Shown one piece after another: positions 16,386 through 25,022 of a stretch of DNA of 64,000 bases. Where the stretch lies: contig CALJKW010000049.1 of NCBI GenBank assembly GCA_937980205.1, positions 221,627 to 285,626 of the forward strand, given 5' to 3'. Numbering within the stretch: the stretch's first letter is position 1; each line of letters opens with the position of its first letter. Both the position numbers and the translations under genes were made by a program. The stretch is from an uncultured Myxococcales bacterium. GTDB lineage: Bacteria > Myxococcota > Myxococcia > Myxococcales > Myxococcaceae. The notes under the pieces were generated by a model. That model worked only from the letters and a program-made list of their open reading frames with translations, was not told the DNA's origin and made no database searches.

Positions 16386-16758
16386 GCCGCCTGCTGCCTG
16401 CCGCTCGAGGCTCCAACACCTCGAGCAGCTTCTTCGGCGCCGTGTGCCGGTAGCTCTCTTTGATCCACTCCCTCACCAGCGACGCGGGGAACTTCCCCTT
16501 CGGAAAGTCCGCGGCCACCCACCCCCACTTCGCCATGCCGTACGAGGCCGGCTGAACGAACGGCAGCGACAGCGCCAGGCCCTGCGTGTCCTTGAGCTTC
16601 ACCGACACGTACGTGCTGCCCGGCGTCTCGCCTTCGCCCAGCCACACGAAGACCTTCTTCTTCACGCGGTAGACCTCGTGGTCTCCGAACAAGAAGGCCT
16701 TCTCGGCCTCGGGGTACTTCGCGGCTTCGGCCCTGATCACCTCGAGCGGTTTCGGCAT
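16357..16758 (-). CDS. MmcQ/YjbR-family protein
   Basis: 133 residues of the MmcQ/YjbR family, small double-wing proteins of uncertain DNA-associated function. Typical features are KPLEVIRAEAAKYPEAEKAF, KKKVFVWLGE, VSVKLKD, YGMAKWGWVAADF and WIKESYRHTAPKKL. The C-terminal 20 residues are Arg/Ser-rich and overlap the 3' end of the convergent MarR gene. Length is normal. Confidence 0.82.
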   Translation of the reverse strand: MPKPLEVIRAEAAKYPEAEKAFLFGDHEVYRVKKKVFVWLGEGETPGSTYVSVKLKDTQGLALSLPFVQPASYGMAKWGWVAADFPKGKFPASLVREWIKESYRHTAPKKLLEVLEPRAAGSRRLRSRSPARR

Positions 16759-16843
16759 GCGCCCCTTCGCTTACCACGGCGCCACGAGCACACCTGCCGA
16801 TGATAGTTGGCACAGCAATCATCTTGTGCAACAGTGCCGCGCC

Positions 16844-19045
16844 ATGTCGTCGCTGCTCCGGTTCCTCGCCGTGCTCGTCAGTGCGCTGGGCGTCCTCGCC
16901 TTCGCCGCCCTGCACTTCGTCTCGTCGACGATGACCGACTGGTTCGAGAAGGATCTGCGCCTTCGCGGCGAGCTCGCCGTCTTCGGCACCCGCCGTGCGC
17001 TGTCACGCCAGTGGGAGTCGGGCAACAAGAAGGCGCTCGGCGAGGTGCTCGCCGACATCACCCGCGACGAGCGCGTGATGGCGACCGGCGCCTGCAGCAC
17101 CGAAGGCAAGCTCGTGGCGAAGAGCCCCGACTGGCCGCAGCAGGTCGACTGCGGCAGCTTCGGCCAGACGTCCCGAATCGTCTCGCTCCCCGGTGGGCGG
17201 GTGCACCTCTCCGCGGTGCCGATCGCCGGCGAAGCCGCGCCGCTCGGCAGCGTCGTGTTCATTCACGACCTCTCGTTCGTCGAGCGGCGCGAGGCGCGCA
17301 CCCGCGAGTTCCTGCTCGTCGTCTTCGGCCTGCTCGCCGCCGCCGCCTCGGTCGTCACCGTCGTGGCCGCCCGCCTGTCGTGGCGCGGCTGGAGCAACCA
17401 GCTGCGCAAGCTGCTCAAGGGCGGTGCGCAGCCGCGCGAGTTCCAGCCGCTGCTGCGCGACGTCCGCGACCTCGTCGAGAAGCTCACCAACGAGAAAGAG
17501 GTCGAGGGCACCCGCGCGTGGACTCCCGAGCGGCTCAAGCAGGCGCTGCAGCGCCACCTGCAGGGCGAGCGCGTCGTCATCGTCGCGAACCGCGAGCCGT
17601 ACATCCACCACAAGAAAGACGACGGCAGCATCACCGTCCTCCACCCCGCCAGCGGCCTCGTCACCGCGCTCGAGCCGGTCATGCGCGCGTGCGGCGGCAC
17701 CTGGGTCGCCCACGGCGCCGGCAGCGCCGACCGCGAGACCGCCGACAAGCACGGCCGCGTCCGCGTGCCGCCGGGCGAAGAGTCGTACACCGTGCGCCGC
17801 GTCTGGCTCTCGCAGGAAGAGGAGAGCGGCTACTACTACGGCTTCTCCAACGAGGGGCTCTGGCCGCTGTGCCACGTCGCGCACACGCGCCCGACGTTCC
17901 GCATCGACGACTGGCGGCACTACCAGGCGGTCAACAAGCGGTTCGCCGACGCGGTCGTCGACGAGGTCGACACCGAAGACCCCATCATCCTCATTCAGGA
18001 CTACCACTTCGCGCTCGCGCCCAAGCTCATCCGCGAGCGGCTGCCGCGCGCGACGCTGATCAGCTTCTGGCACATCCCCTGGCCGAACGGTGAGCGCATC
18101 GGCATGTGCCCCTGGCACAAGGAGATCCTCGAGGGAATGCTGGGCTCCAGCATCATCGGCTTCCACACCCAGCAGCACTGCAACAACTTCATCGACGCCA
18201 TCGACCGCTTCCTCGAGGCGCGCATCGATCGCGACAACCGCGCCATCGTGCACCACAACCGCAACACCGCCATTCGCGCGTACCCCATCTCCATCGACTG
18301 GCCGAACCGGTGGGCCCGCGAGGCGCCGCCCGCCGACGAGTGCCGCAAGCAGATCTTCGAAGACCTCGGGCTGCCCGCCGACGGCAAGCTCGGCGTCGGC
18401 GTCGACCGCCTCGACTACACCAAGGGCGTCGAAGAGCGCCTGCTGGCCGTCGAGCGCCTGCTCGAGCGCTTCCCGCAGTACCGCGGCCGCTTCACCTTCG
18501 CGCAGCTCGCCGCGCCGAGCCGCACCGCCATCGAGCAGTACTCGGCGCTCAACGACCGCGTCGAGGCGCTCGCGAAGCGCATCAACGAGAAGTTCGCCAG
18601 CGGCCGGTGGAAGCCCATCGCGCTGCTGCGCGCGCACCACGAGCCGCCCACCGTCTTCAAGTACTACCGCGCCGCCGACCTCACCTACGTCTCCAGCCTT
18701 CACGACGGCATGAACCTCGTCGCGAAGGAGTTCGTCGCCGCGCGCGACGACGAGCGCGGAGTCCTGGTGCTCAGCTCCTTCACCGGCGCCGCGCGCGAGC
18801 TCACCGAGGCGCTCGTGGTGAACCCGTACGACCTCGAAGAGGCGAGCTCTGCGCTCGCCACCGCCCTGGCCATGCCGGAGAGCGAGCAGGCCGACCGCCT
18901 GCGCGCGATGCGCGCCTACCTCGCCGAGTTCAACGTCTACCGCTGGGCCGGGCGCATGCTCGTCGACGCCGCACGCCATCGTGCGCGCGAGCGCCTCACC
19001 GTTCGGCTCGGCGACCGCCTGCTTGGATTGGAGCGCACCGCGTGA
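16844..19045 (+). CDS. otsA: Membrane-anchored trehalose-6-phosphate synthase
   Basis: 733 residues, about 250 longer than cytosolic OtsA. The C-terminal part (about 243-725) is a GT20 synthase: VVIVANREPYIHHKK, ILIQDYHFALAPKLIRERLP, SFWHIPWPNGERIG, GFHTQQHCNNF, VDRLDYTKGVEERL, LHDGMNLVAKEFV and SSFTGAARELTEA. It should make trehalose-6-phosphate from UDP- or GDP-glucose and glucose-6-phosphate. The N-terminal part has TM1 (5-25), a roughly 125-residue extracytoplasmic region with two Cys (84 and 103), TM2 (155-177) and a helical linker, a sensor-kinase-like layout. ATG 16844 begins TM1. It is the first gene of an operon, overlapping otsB by 4 bp. Confidence 0.93.
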   Translation: MSSLLRFLAVLVSALGVLAFAALHFVSSTMTDWFEKDLRLRGELAVFGTRRALSRQWESGNKKALGEVLADITRDERVMATGACSTEGKLVAKSPDWPQQVDCGSFGQTSRIVSLPGGRVHLSAVPIAGEAAPLGSVVFIHDLSFVERREARTREFLLVVFGLLAAAASVVTVVAARLSWRGWSNQLRKLLKGGAQPREFQPLLRDVRDLVEKLTNEKEVEGTRAWTPERLKQALQRHLQGERVVIVANREPYIHHKKDDGSITVLHPASGLVTALEPVMRACGGTWVAHGAGSADRETADKHGRVRVPPGEESYTVRRVWLSQEEESGYYYGFSNEGLWPLCHVAHTRPTFRIDDWRHYQAVNKRFADAVVDEVDTEDPIILIQDYHFALAPKLIRERLPRATLISFWHIPWPNGERIGMCPWHKEILEGMLGSSIIGFHTQQHCNNFIDAIDRFLEARIDRDNRAIVHHNRNTAIRAYPISIDWPNRWAREAPPADECRKQIFEDLGLPADGKLGVGVDRLDYTKGVEERLLAVERLLERFPQYRGRFTFAQLAAPSRTAIEQYSALNDRVEALAKRINEKFASGRWKPIALLRAHHEPPTVFKYYRAADLTYVSSLHDGMNLVAKEFVAARDDERGVLVLSSFTGAARELTEALVVNPYDLEEASSALATALAMPESEQADRLRAMRAYLAEFNVYRWAGRMLVDAARHRARERLTVRLGDRLLGLERTA

Positions 19046-19833
19046 TTCGCAACCTGCTGGCAGAGAAGAACATCGAGGTCCTGCGCGAGTTCGCGTCGAG
19101 TGACCTGCTGCTCGCCTTCGACTTCGACGGCACGCTCGCCCCGATCGTCCCCGACCCGGCCGCGGCCAAGATGCGCGCCCGGACGCGCGAGCTGATGGTG
19201 CGCGTGTGCCGCCACTACCCCGCCATCATCGTCTCGGGCCGCGCCGCCTCGGACGTGCGCGACCGCGTTCGCGGCGTCGGCCTGCTCGAGGTCATCGGCA
19301 ACCACGGCCTCGAGCCGTGGCGCCGCTCGGAAGACTTCGCGAAGCAGGTGAAGCGGTGGATTCCGACGCTCAAGCAGCGGCTCGCTCCGTACAAGGGCGT
19401 GGTCATCGAGGACAAGACGTTCTCGGTCGCCGTGCACTACCGCAAGAGCCGCGAGAAGCGGCTCGCCCGCGAGGCCATCGCCGCGGCCGCGAGGGAGCTC
19501 GAGCCCCTGCGCGTCGTCGGCGGCCACCAGGTGGTCAACCTGCTGCCCGAGGGTGCTCCGCACAAGGGCATCGCGCTCTCCGCCGCGCGCGACCGGCTCG
19601 GCTGCGACACCGCGCTCTACGTCGGAGACGACGAGACCGACGAAGACGTGTTCGCCCGCGACGAGCCCGGCCGGCTGCTCACCATCCGCATCGGGCAGAA
19701 GATGAGCTCGCGCGCCGCGTACTTCCTCGAGGACCAGAGTCACATCGACGAGCTGTTGTGGCAGCTGCTCCTGCTGCGGTCGAAGCCGTTCACCGCGAAG
19801 GCGCGGCAGAAGGCGGCGGGGGTCGCGTCGTGA
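19042..19833 (+). CDS. otsB: Trehalose-6-phosphate phosphatase
   Basis: 263-residue HAD-superfamily phosphatase completing the OtsAB pathway. Motif I is LAFDFDGTLAP (nucleophile and acid Asp), motif II IIVSGRAASDVRD, then IGNHGLEP typical of T6P phosphatases, motif III APHKGIAL and motif IV VGDDETDEDVF. Translation starts at GTG 19042, inside the otsA stop (GTGA overlap), and its stop overlaps the next gene in the same way. Such tight coupling suggests fixed stoichiometry of synthase, phosphatase and regulator. Confidence 0.94.
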   Translation: MIRNLLAEKNIEVLREFASSDLLLAFDFDGTLAPIVPDPAAAKMRARTRELMVRVCRHYPAIIVSGRAASDVRDRVRGVGLLEVIGNHGLEPWRRSEDFAKQVKRWIPTLKQRLAPYKGVVIEDKTFSVAVHYRKSREKRLAREAIAAAARELEPLRVVGGHQVVNLLPEGAPHKGIALSAARDRLGCDTALYVGDDETDEDVFARDEPGRLLTIRIGQKMSSRAAYFLEDQSHIDELLWQLLLLRSKPFTAKARQKAAGVAS

Positions 19834-20312
19834 ACCTTCCCCTGGGTGCCCACCTCGACTTCTTGCGGCTGGTCTGGGCCATCGACCACGGCCTGCAGCG
19901 GGCGAGCAAGCGCATGGAGAAGCAGCTCGGCATCACCGGGCCCCAGCGCTTCACCTTGCGCCTCATCGGCCGCTTCCCGGGCATCACGCCCGGCCAGCTC
20001 GCCGAGGCGCTCGGCGTTCACCCGTCCACGGTCAGCGGAATCTTGAAGCGCCTCGAGCGGCGAAAGCTGCTGATGCGCCGCACCGACCCGCACGACGCGC
20101 GCCGCTGGTTCCTCGCGCTCACCGATGCGGGCCGCGCGCTCAACGTCGACCCGTCGGGCACCGTCGAGGGCGCCGTCCAGAGCGTGCTCGAGGGCATGCC
20201 CCCGGGGAAGGTCGCGATCGCGCGCGAGGTGCTCGCCGCGCTGTCCGGGCGCCTCAATAGTCCGGCAGGGCCGGAAGGGGCTGCCGACCCGCTTCGATCG
20301 CGGGCTTCATGA
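19830..20312 (+). CDS. MarR-family regulator, third gene of the otsAB operon
   Basis: 160 residues. The winged helix reads GITGPQRFTLRLIGRFPGIT, PGQLAEALGVHPSTVSGILK, RLERRKLLMRR and DPHDARRWFLALTDAGR. The start is GTG 19830, overlapping the otsB stop (GTGA). It is paralogous to the regulator at 15843. Its place in the operon suggests control of trehalose synthesis, but no operator is seen in the short otsA upstream region. The 3' end overlaps a convergent membrane protein gene by 59 bp. Confidence 0.87.
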   Translation: MNLPLGAHLDFLRLVWAIDHGLQRASKRMEKQLGITGPQRFTLRLIGRFPGITPGQLAEALGVHPSTVSGILKRLERRKLLMRRTDPHDARRWFLALTDAGRALNVDPSGTVEGAVQSVLEGMPPGKVAIAREVLAALSGRLNSPAGPEGAADPLRSRAS

Positions 20313-20682
20313 AGCGGTTCGCGAGGGCCTTCACGGCCACCCCGACCAGCGCGCCCGCCGCCGTCGAGACGATCTTGTGCAGGATGCTCTCGTACTGCTG
20401 CTCGCGCTCGAGCTTCACCTTGAGCTTCTCGCGCTTCTTCGACTGGTACACCGCGTAGCCGATGCCGGCGCCGATCAGCGCGAGGACTCCGGCGCCGATG
20501 CCCGCGGCGAGCGGAGCGTGCTTCTCGAGCTGCCGCTTCACGTCGGTCAGCTCGTGGCGGCGGTAGTCCAGCTCCTTCACGACGTCGCCTAGGTGCTCGC
20601 GAATCATCGCGACGCGCTGCTCGAGCTTGTCGGGGTCGGGGGTGGTCTCCCTCACGGTCACGCCATTCGTTCCTTCGCCCAT
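20254..20682 (-). CDS. Small membrane protein, DUF3618/YtxH-like
   Basis: 142 residues. A helical N-terminal part (LEQRVAMIREHLGDVVKELD) is followed by a Gly-rich membrane segment LAAGIGAGVLALIGAGIGYAV, the basic stretch YQSKKREKLKVKLE, and a second hydrophobic Ala/Gly-rich segment (VSTAAGALVGVAVKAL). It resembles the DUF3618/YtxH class of envelope stress proteins found with phage-holin-like proteins. ATG 20682 follows AAGGAGGA. It overlaps the end of the upstream holin-like gene by 25 bp, so the two form an operon. Confidence 0.75.
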   Translation of the reverse strand: MGEGTNGVTVRETTPDPDKLEQRVAMIREHLGDVVKELDYRRHELTDVKRQLEKHAPLAAGIGAGVLALIGAGIGYAVYQSKKREKLKVKLEREQQYESILHKIVSTAAGALVGVAVKALANRFMKPAIEAGRQPLPALPDY

Positions 20683-22100
20683 CGGACGTCCTCCTTCAGA
20701 GTCTTGCGGGTTTTCTCCAGCGGCGCCTTCACGCGCATCTTCCAGCCGACGAAGCCGGCGACGGTGCCGATGAGCAGCACGCCGGCGGCCACGACGAGGG
20801 CGGCCGCCCAGCCGTCCATCACCGCGAGGTCGTACGAGAGCGCGAGCGCGAGCGAGACGAGCAGCAGGTTGAGCGTGCACAGCGCGCAGACGGCGGCGAT
20901 GCCGAGGCCCTCGACCATGCGCACCTCGCGCTTCACGTCCTGCAGCAGCTCGGCCTTCGCGAGCGCCACCTCGGTCTGCACCAGCGCCTTCGTGTCCTGC
21001 ACGAGGCGGGCGACGAGCTGGGTGGTCGGCTCGGCGGCCAGCGGACGTTCTTGTTCGGGGATCATGCTCTGCTCCTGATTCGTGTTGAGCGATTCGAGAA
21101 TCTGCCGCTCGCCGTCGATGGCCCGCGCCAGCTGCACGAGCTGGCGGTAGAGGACCTGCCAGTCCTGGTAGTCGACCGGCAGCTCTTGCAGCTCTTCGGC
21201 CATCTCTTTCACGCGACGATTCAGCACCTTCGAGTCGCGGTGGCGGACGGGGTGTTCGTCATAGACGCGCCACACCTGGCGAATCTGCCGCTCGAGGTCC
21301 TGCGCGCGCGGGTCGTACGTCTGCAGGCCGGCCGAGCGCGCGAGCTGCTCGGCGAGCAGGCCGTGCGTCCACGCGGTGTGGCCCTTCTCGCCGCGGATCA
21401 GGATGTCCGACGGGTAGAAGGCGAGCTCGACGTGCGGCCCCTTCCAGTACGCGAGGTGGGCCGGCATGAAGCCGCGCAGCGACTTGCCGCCGAGCTTGCG
21501 CAGCACGTTCGACGGCCCCGCCAGCCACCACGACGGCGCAGACCGCTGCACGTCGACCTCCGCCGCGCGCAGAATCTTCTCGATGTGGCCCGCGACGAGC
21601 TCGTACTCCTGGCCTTGCAGAATGCAGGGCACGTGCTCGTCCTTCCGGCCGCGCAGCGCCGACAGCAGGCGCAGCACGGGCACCGTGACGAACATGAGGA
21701 AAAACGCGCACGAGAGGCCGAGCGTGATGGGGAAGCCTCTCGCGAGCCTCTTCCCCCACGACTCCTTCGGAGCGTCCGGCGGCGCCTTCTTCGCCACCAC
21801 GGTGCCGACGATGAGCGGCACGATCGCCGCGAGCGCGATCCACATCACGCGGATGCCTTCGTTCGGCACGTGGCTCGAGAGCGGAATCGCCGCGACGAGG
21901 GTGGTCGTCACCCGCGGAAACGCGATGCCCAACAGCAGCACCGGCCACAGCGCGGCGGTCGCCACGAGCAGCTGAAGCAGCGTCTGCTGCTTGGGGCTCG
22001 TTCGCCCGAACAGCGCGATGACCGCCCACCCGAAGATGGCGTTGAGAATTCGACCCGCGGACCTTGCGATGAACGAGAACAGCGCCTGAAGAAGTGCCAT
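20658..22100 (-). CDS. Polytopic membrane protein with C-terminal holin-superfamily (DUF1469-like) domain
   Basis: 480 residues without an internal stop. The N-terminal half (1-about 340) has several membrane helices (LLQLLVATAALWPVLLLGIAF, GIRVMWIALAAIVPLIVGTV, PITLGLSCAFFLMFVTVPVL) and a soluble helical region of unknown type. The C-terminal 135 residues, from MIPEQERPLAAEP, look like the phage-holin superfamily III/DUF1469 proteins: an amphipathic helix LVARLVQDTKALVQTEVALA then two TMs. An internal ATG at 21065 has AGGAG upstream, so the C-terminal domain may also be made alone. ATG 22100 chosen. Confidence 0.7.
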   Translation of the reverse strand: MALLQALFSFIARSAGRILNAIFGWAVIALFGRTSPKQQTLLQLLVATAALWPVLLLGIAFPRVTTTLVAAIPLSSHVPNEGIRVMWIALAAIVPLIVGTVVAKKAPPDAPKESWGKRLARGFPITLGLSCAFFLMFVTVPVLRLLSALRGRKDEHVPCILQGQEYELVAGHIEKILRAAEVDVQRSAPSWWLAGPSNVLRKLGGKSLRGFMPAHLAYWKGPHVELAFYPSDILIRGEKGHTAWTHGLLAEQLARSAGLQTYDPRAQDLERQIRQVWRVYDEHPVRHRDSKVLNRRVKEMAEELQELPVDYQDWQVLYRQLVQLARAIDGERQILESLNTNQEQSMIPEQERPLAAEPTTQLVARLVQDTKALVQTEVALAKAELLQDVKREVRMVEGLGIAAVCALCTLNLLLVSLALALSYDLAVMDGWAAALVVAAGVLLIGTVAGFVGWKMRVKAPLEKTRKTLKEDVRWAKERMA

Positions 22101-22189
22101 CTTGCGACGTCCTGCTACAGAGGTTCGATAACGGCGCTTCACGGATGCTGCCCGCATTGCAAAACGGTGCCATCCTCCACGCCCGGTAG

Positions 22190-24250
22190 ATGCGGTTCAC
22201 CCTCGGAACGGCCGTTTGGCTCGCGCTCGCCACGCTCACGCTCGTTCTGGGTGTGGCGTTCTGGATCATGTCGGAGCGAGCCGAGGCGCGCGTGGCCGAG
22301 CTCGCCGCCACCGCGCGCGCCACGGCCGTCGACACCGTCGTGAAGCGCGTGAGCGAGTACCTCGCGCAGGGAGACGAGGCGCTGCACGGTCTCGAGCGCG
22401 AGTTCGCCGCGGGCCGCTGCGCGACCGTGCAGACCGCCGAGTCGTGCCTGCTGGCCGCCCTCGCCGGGAGCCCCGACCTCACCGAGGTCACCTTCGTCAC
22501 CGAGGAGGGCGGCTCGTGGCAGCTGACGGTGTACCGGGCTCCCGACGGGCGCATCTGCACGCAGTACGTCGGGTGGAGAGAGCGGCAGAAGCGCACCGCG
22601 TGCCGCCTGCCGTACCAGCTGCTCGGCCCCGCGAAGCCCGAAGGCAAGCCGGTCGAGCTCGGCGACGACGAAGACCCCACCGACAGCTGGGGCTACATGA
22701 TGCCGTTCCAGAACCCGGGGCAGGTGATGCGCAGCGACCTGTCGTCGTCGGTGTTCGTCGACGGCCTGGTGCGCTTCCTCTTCCTCTACGGCATGGAGAC
22801 CGGGACGCTGAAGGTCGGCCTCGTCGAGCCGCAGCTGCGCAGGGCGGTGAACAGCGTCCGCGTGAACCCGGCCCCCGACGACCCGTTCCGCCTGTTCGTC
22901 TGCGACCCCGAGGGGCGGCTGATCGCCGGCCTCACCGAGGCCGATCAGCTCATCGAATACGAAGACGCGTTCCGCATCGACCCCGTCTCGTCGCCGCCCG
23001 CCATCGACGACGCGCTGAAGCACCCCGCGTTGAAAGAGCTCAGCCTCGAGGTGCGTCGCTCGGACGGGACGTTCGACCTCGAGGGGCGGCAGTACCACGT
23101 CTCGTTCCGCGCGCTCGAGGGCACGCAGGGCTGGGCCGTCGGCGTCGTCGGCCCCGACGACTACTACCTGTCCGACGTGAAGCAGGGCCTGCGCACGCTC
23201 TTCCTCGTGCTCGCCTCGTTCGCCGCGCTCGTGCTCGTCGGCGCCATCGGCGTCACGCGCTCGCTGCAGAAGGCGCTCGGCCGCATCGAGACCGAGACCG
23301 AGCGCATGCGGAAGTTCGACTTCACGCCGTCTCCGCCGCGCTCGCGCTTCTCCGACGTGCGCGAGGCGCTGTGGAACCTCGAGCTCGCGAAGACGGCGAT
23401 GCGTGCGCTGTCGCGGTTCGTGCCGGTCGCGCTGGTGCGCCGATTGTTCGAGGCGAACCAGGAACCCGAGCTCTCGTCCGAGCCGCGCGAGCTCTCGGTG
23501 ATGTTCACCGACATCGCCGGCTTCACCACGCTCGTCGAGCACGAAGAGCCCGCGACGCTCGCGCAGTGGCTGGGCGACTACTTCGCGGCGATGACGACCG
23601 CGGTGCACGCCGAGAGCGGCATCGTCGACAAGTTCATCGGCGACGCGGTGATGGCGCTGTGGAACGCGCCGAACACGCTCGACGACCACGCGGTGCGCGC
23701 GTGCGCCGCGGCGCTGCGCTGCCTGCGCGAGACCGAGGCGCTGTACGCGACGCCGCAGTGGGCGGGCCGGCCGAAGCTGGTGACGCGCTTCGGGCTGCAC
23801 ACCTCGACCGTGCTCGTCGGCCACTTCGGAGCGCCCGACCGCGTCAGCTACACCGCCATCGGCGACGGCGTGAACCTCGCCTCGCGGCTCGAGGGGCTCA
23901 ACAAGGTGTTCGGCACACGCATCATCGTGTCCGAGGCCATCGAGGCGCGGGCGCGCCACGTCTTCGCGTTCCGCAAGCTCGACAAGGTGGCGGTGAAGGG
24001 AAAGTCGAAGGCGGTGCACGTATTCGAGCTGCTCGGCCCGCTCGACGCTCCGGCGGTCTCGCGCGCGACGTGGACGCGGTACGAAGAGGCGTTCGCGGCC
24101 TACGCGCGGCGCGACTTCGGCGGAGCGTGCGCGCTGCTGTCGCAGCAGCTCGACGACGGCCCGAGCCGGGTGCTGCACGAGCGGTGCAGCACGTTCACTG
24201 CAGAGCCCCCGCCTCCGGACTGGGACGGCGCGCTGCACGCGGAGAAGTAG
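22190..24250 (+). CDS. Membrane-bound class III adenylate/guanylate cyclase
   Basis: 686 residues. TM1 (8-27), a roughly 300-residue extracytoplasmic sensor region of Cache-like length, TM2 (334-354), then a class III cyclase catalytic domain (about 434-615). Catalytic features: metal Asp 441 in VMFTDIAGFTTLVE, substrate Lys 481 and metal Asp 485 in VDKFIGDAVMALW, and RVSYTAIGDGVNLASRLEG. Ser replaces the usual Asp/Thr before YTAIGD, so ATP versus GTP preference is not certain. It probably makes cAMP in response to an external signal. It stands alone, divergent from the holin-like operon, and its end overlaps the convergent hydrolase by 56 bp. Confidence 0.92.
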   Translation: MRFTLGTAVWLALATLTLVLGVAFWIMSERAEARVAELAATARATAVDTVVKRVSEYLAQGDEALHGLEREFAAGRCATVQTAESCLLAALAGSPDLTEVTFVTEEGGSWQLTVYRAPDGRICTQYVGWRERQKRTACRLPYQLLGPAKPEGKPVELGDDEDPTDSWGYMMPFQNPGQVMRSDLSSSVFVDGLVRFLFLYGMETGTLKVGLVEPQLRRAVNSVRVNPAPDDPFRLFVCDPEGRLIAGLTEADQLIEYEDAFRIDPVSSPPAIDDALKHPALKELSLEVRRSDGTFDLEGRQYHVSFRALEGTQGWAVGVVGPDDYYLSDVKQGLRTLFLVLASFAALVLVGAIGVTRSLQKALGRIETETERMRKFDFTPSPPRSRFSDVREALWNLELAKTAMRALSRFVPVALVRRLFEANQEPELSSEPRELSVMFTDIAGFTTLVEHEEPATLAQWLGDYFAAMTTAVHAESGIVDKFIGDAVMALWNAPNTLDDHAVRACAAALRCLRETEALYATPQWAGRPKLVTRFGLHTSTVLVGHFGAPDRVSYTAIGDGVNLASRLEGLNKVFGTRIIVSEAIEARARHVFAFRKLDKVAVKGKSKAVHVFELLGPLDAPAVSRATWTRYEEAFAAYARRDFGGACALLSQQLDDGPSRVLHERCSTFTAEPPPPDWDGALHAEK

Positions 24251-24956
24251 CGAGCGGCTTCTCGAGCGGCGGCAGCGGCAGCCACTGCAGCACGGCGGGG
24301 ATGACGGAGACCCTCGTCACCATCTCCATGTGACCGACGTTCGAGCGCACGACGGCGATGCGCGCGTCCGGCCTCGCGGCGTCGTGCGACTCGACGGTGG
24401 CGACGTCGTCGCGCGCCGCGATGAGCTTCTCGGTGCGCTCGCGCGTGCCGGCTCCGGCGACGAGCACGAGGCTCGCCGGCGCGGACCTCGTCGCGGCCCA
24501 GGCGCCGAACTGGTCCTCGGCGTTGTAGAGGCCGTCGAGCAGCACGACGTGGTCGAGCTGGTTCTCCCAGAGCCAGGCGCGGACGGTGCGGAAGCCTCCG
24601 CTGTGGGCGACGGCGGCCTTGGGGCCGCGGGGCAGCTCGATGCCGTAGGACTTCAGCGTCTGGTGCAGCGCGACCTGCGACTTCCAGCGCACGTCTTCGG
24701 TCTCGCCCTTGGGCGCCTCGATGGCGATGAACAGCGCGTTCTTGCCGCTCTGGTCGAACTGGCGCTTCAGCTGGTGCTCGTCCCAGGCGTCGTCGACGTC
24801 GTCGTAGTAGCCGTGCACGTAGAAGACGGTGCCCGCCGTGCGCGGGTCGTAGCCGCGCGGCTGAAAGACGTGCACTGCGCCGTTGTCCGTCTCGAGTCGC
24901 AGGTGACGTTCCTGCGCGACGGCCACGCCCAGTGCGATGAGGAACAGAGCACGCAT
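24195..24956 (-). CDS. Exported alpha/beta hydrolase (esterase-like), paralogue of 11644-12420
   Basis: 253 residues with a signal-like N-terminus MRALFLIALGVAVAQE. Hydrolase features: FYVHGYYDDVDDAWDEHQL, AVAHSGGFRTVRAWLWE (probable nucleophile Ser in HSGG), HVVLLDGLYNAEDQFGAW and a late His in NVGHMEMVTRVSVIP. The colinear blocks with the lipoprotein at 11644 show a common origin; this copy lacks the lipobox Cys. The substrate is unknown. Confidence 0.82.
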   Translation of the reverse strand: MRALFLIALGVAVAQERHLRLETDNGAVHVFQPRGYDPRTAGTVFYVHGYYDDVDDAWDEHQLKRQFDQSGKNALFIAIEAPKGETEDVRWKSQVALHQTLKSYGIELPRGPKAAVAHSGGFRTVRAWLWENQLDHVVLLDGLYNAEDQFGAWAATRSAPASLVLVAGAGTRERTEKLIAARDDVATVESHDAARPDARIAVVRSNVGHMEMVTRVSVIPAVLQWLPLPPLEKPLATSPRAARRPSPEAGALQ

Positions 24957-25022
24957 CGCTCGTGCTCAATAACGGGCCGCGTGGCGGTTTTCGTGACGTC
25001 ACCGTGCGGGAATGAGCCCGTG

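Noticed and set aside
16795..16830. TTGGCACA...TGTGCAA region before otsA as a sigma-54 promoter
   Set aside because: The GG is followed 10 bases later by AT, not GC, so the essential -12 element is absent. The imperfect inverted repeat could be a weak operator but is not convincing.
22155..22170. TGGCACCGTTTTGCA on the minus strand near the holin-like operon as sigma-54 promoter
   Set aside because: Both half elements look good, but the spacing is GG-N9-GC; sigma-54 requires N10.
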